Assembly: GCA_963565915.1 (NCBI GenBank)
Contig: OY751490.1
Location: 3,472,001-3,536,000, forward strand
DNA length: 64,000 nt
Reading direction: 5' to 3'
Source: Entoloma clypeatum
Taxonomy: Eukaryota > Basidiomycota > Agaricomycetes > Agaricales > Entolomataceae
Position 1 is the first letter of the stretch, and each line of letters starts with the position of its first letter. The notes below the pieces were generated by a model. That model saw only the letters and a program-made list of their open reading frames with translations. It ran no database searches and was not told the origin of the DNA. This document shows positions 62,450 through 64,000 of this stretch, one piece after another. The position numbers and the translations under genes were made by a program.

Positions 62450-63330
62450 CATCGCACGTCACGACCATGGTGACCACAGTAAGCCCTCCCCTCATCATTG
62501 TCTTCACTCACTCATTGACCCTGGCCCCCCTCGCCATGCCACATCACACCTGGCATCGTTGGCTGCAATGAGTAAGCCTACCTCCACCTTTGTTACCCAT
62601 GCACTGACAGACATGATGACTAGCGCTGAAGGCTGCCACACCATCTCCCGACTTTGCCCACCTTCCCTCACCGAACTACCATGTAATGCCCCAACCACCC
62701 TTCCCACCTGTCCCACATCACAGGACACGGCCAGAGACACGCCCCAGATGCGTTGGCCACACACCTGACCCTTCGTGCCACATCACGACCTGGGTGAGCA
62801 CCCCTCCACACCCACACGCACCCGCCTGACACCTGCCGCGTCACCAGCCCTCGTACCTGCCTCTCACCACCTAACACCATCCAGCCACGTCCCACTACCT
62901 CCAGCCGTGTCCCACCACCCCCATCCACCCACCACTACTGTCTCCCCACCTCCCTGCCTACATGCACAAACCCCCCAGACCCCACCCTCTCTTCACTTCA
63001 GGCATGTCCCCTGTCTCCTCGAAATACCACCTAGCCCTTCTCACCGTCCCACATCAGGGAAGCCTACCAGATGCGCCGGCCATGCGCCTGACCCCTGACA
63101 GCTGCCATGTCACCATGGGCAACACCTGTACTGCACCCTGCACACCCCAGCCGCCGTCCAACCACCCTCCATGTTGTGCCACGTCACAGGATGTGCCGCC
63201 CTGATACCTGACACCACAAGCGGGGAGCACCTGCTGCAGACCCACACGCCCTTATCGCACCCTGCATGCTCCACACCACCGCAGCCCTAGTACCCCCAAC
63301 GCTCGCTGCGTCACCCTCCCTTCCCCTGTT
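62450..63330. repeat. C-rich degenerate repeat region
   Basis: The word CCACATCAC (variants CCACRTCACR, CCATGTCACC) recurs at irregular spacing among CCCACC-type sequence. Long open frames here (Pro/Thr/His-rich) are a composition effect. Confidence 0.6.
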
Positions 63331-63360
63331 GTACTGTACCCCCTTGCCTCGTACCTCCCC

Positions 63361-63445
63361 CCGCCTTATGTGGGGGGTTATTAATTGATTTTTTGTATTT
63401 TGTATATGTCGCATCTCCCCTGCCTTATGCGGGGGTAATAAATTT
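63361..63445. repeat. Tandem duplication
   Basis: GCCTTATGTGGGGGGTTATT and GCCTTATGCGGGGGTAATAA, each followed by T-rich sequence with GTATTT, about 67 bp apart. Confidence 0.65.
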
Positions 63446-63649
63446 ATTTCGTGTATTTCTCATGGTCCCCCCACCCCCCCAACTCTTGCCATGCCTCTTG
63501 CCTCGACAATTGAGGGGGGTTATCTTTTATTTAGTTTGTATTGTTAGATTACATTGTACAAAATCAATGAAATACAATTGAAGCTACAGTACTGAAAGGG
63601 AGTGAATAAGAATAGCATTTACTGCCATCAAACCTTATTCCACCACAGT

Positions 63650-63831
63650 ATTCCAACGGAATCTGCTATCAGAGTCTGATGGAGTCCGACGGAAGCATCA
63701 AAAGTTAAAATAGACTTTGAACGGATTCTGTCGGACTCCATCAGACTCCATCAGACTCTGTTGGATTCCACTCAAAAAAATAAACTTTTGGGAGGAGTCT
63801 GTTGGACTCCGACAGACTCCACCGGAGACTA
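63650..63831. repeat. Right subterminal palindromic repeats
   Basis: GTCTGATGGAGTCCGACGGA, GTCGGACTCCATCAGACTCC, GTTGGACTCCGACAGACTCC and variants, matching the left cluster in kind. Confidence 0.75.
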
Positions 63832-64000
63832 TGGGGGAGTGTAAAGTAGACCCAGGCACCCATGATGAAACATTGGAACTTGCCGACCTCGGCAATGGCC
63901 GACAATCAAACAATATATGAAGTCCCATCATAAGTACTTCTTGCCTCCCTCTCCCTTCTCTGTCCCTCTGTCAGACCACTGACGCGACACACGAGAACGG

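Larger units (their letters stand above)
61951..63846. mobile_element. Probable non-autonomous inverted-repeat (CACTA-like) element
   Basis: CTTTACACTCCCCCA at 61951-61965 is matched by its exact complement at 63832-63846. Just inside both ends lie clusters of GGAGTC/GACTCC palindromes (61975-62230 and 63650-63830), as in subterminal repeats that bind a transposase. If the element starts at CACTCC the flanking dinucleotide is TA on both sides. No transposase is present; the interior is C-rich repeats and a tRNA-like piece. The CACTA assignment rests only on the CACT end and subterminal repeats. Confidence 0.5.

Noticed and set aside
62325..63245. Several frames of 60-147 codons on both strands
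   Set aside because: C-rich repeat sequence has few stops; the products are Pro/Thr/His or Gly/Val-rich with no motif.
61951..63846. Helitron
   Set aside because: No TC...CTRR ends,and a matched inverted repeat is present at both ends, which Helitrons lack.
1..64000. Functional tRNA or rRNA genes
   Set aside because: No sequence folding as a complete tRNA and no rRNA stretch was recognised; the only candidate (62262-62331) has unpaired stems.

Overview
The window looks like transposon-rich basidiomycete DNA, probably from an Agaricomycete. Genes have short GT-AG introns of about 45-60 nt. There are two chromodomain Ty3/gypsy families, Ty1/copia elements, a Tc1/mariner element, a decayed Plavaka transposase, and a spliced gene of a type that I recall as multi-copy in agarics. 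No housekeeping gene was recognised. The species cannot be named from the sequence.

Layout. 1-1477: a partial Ser-rich ORF and GC-rich repeats. 1478-48210: a mosaic of small spliced gene cassettes (labelled families A-F here) interrupted by large elements. These are GypA copy 1 (2247-8765), a decayed GypB fragment (8766-10063), an AT-rich island plus a gene relic (11796-14440), GypA copy 2 (19194-31622) carrying a nested copia (21572-27395), and GypB (32960-41681) carrying a nested Tc1 (37805-39422). 48211-64000: a copia fragment, a truncated two-exon gene, a decayed Plavaka transposase, several exon relics, and a probable inverted-repeat element with palindromic ends (61951-63846).

The cassette array is the most unusual part. 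Six unrelated-looking small protein families, about 120-190 aa where complete, sit behind a shared set of leaders. The leaders carry an invariant box ACCCTTCCAGGG, a small hairpin just before the start codon and, in some families, the first six codons (MPTHCS or MPTHHS). Each cassette is followed by a shared 3' module, and units are bounded by a hairpin with arms GTGCTTTCGC and GCGAAAGCAC. Cassettes occur in both orientations. Many are cut and joined to one another at short shared words, so intact genes (D1, D2, E1, B2, B3) lie next to hybrids and fragments. Reading frames close exactly across the introns of D, E and B3, which supports real spliced genes. Their function is unknown.

The gypsy families are informative too. 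Both have an 11-nt primer site 2 nt inside the 5' LTR that is a perfect complement of an LTR stretch starting 33 nt after a TATA box, which is the geometry of Tf1-type self-priming. GypA carries a conserved extra ORF between pol and the 3' LTR. GypB carries an antisense, spliced gene with a Zn2Cys6-like cysteine cluster. Many premature stops across elements and cassettes are TGA where a sister copy or family consensus has CGA, a CpG-deamination pattern. There is a 200-base run of N at 16242-16441, and the array is repetitive enough that assembly errors must be excluded before the mosaic is taken at face value.
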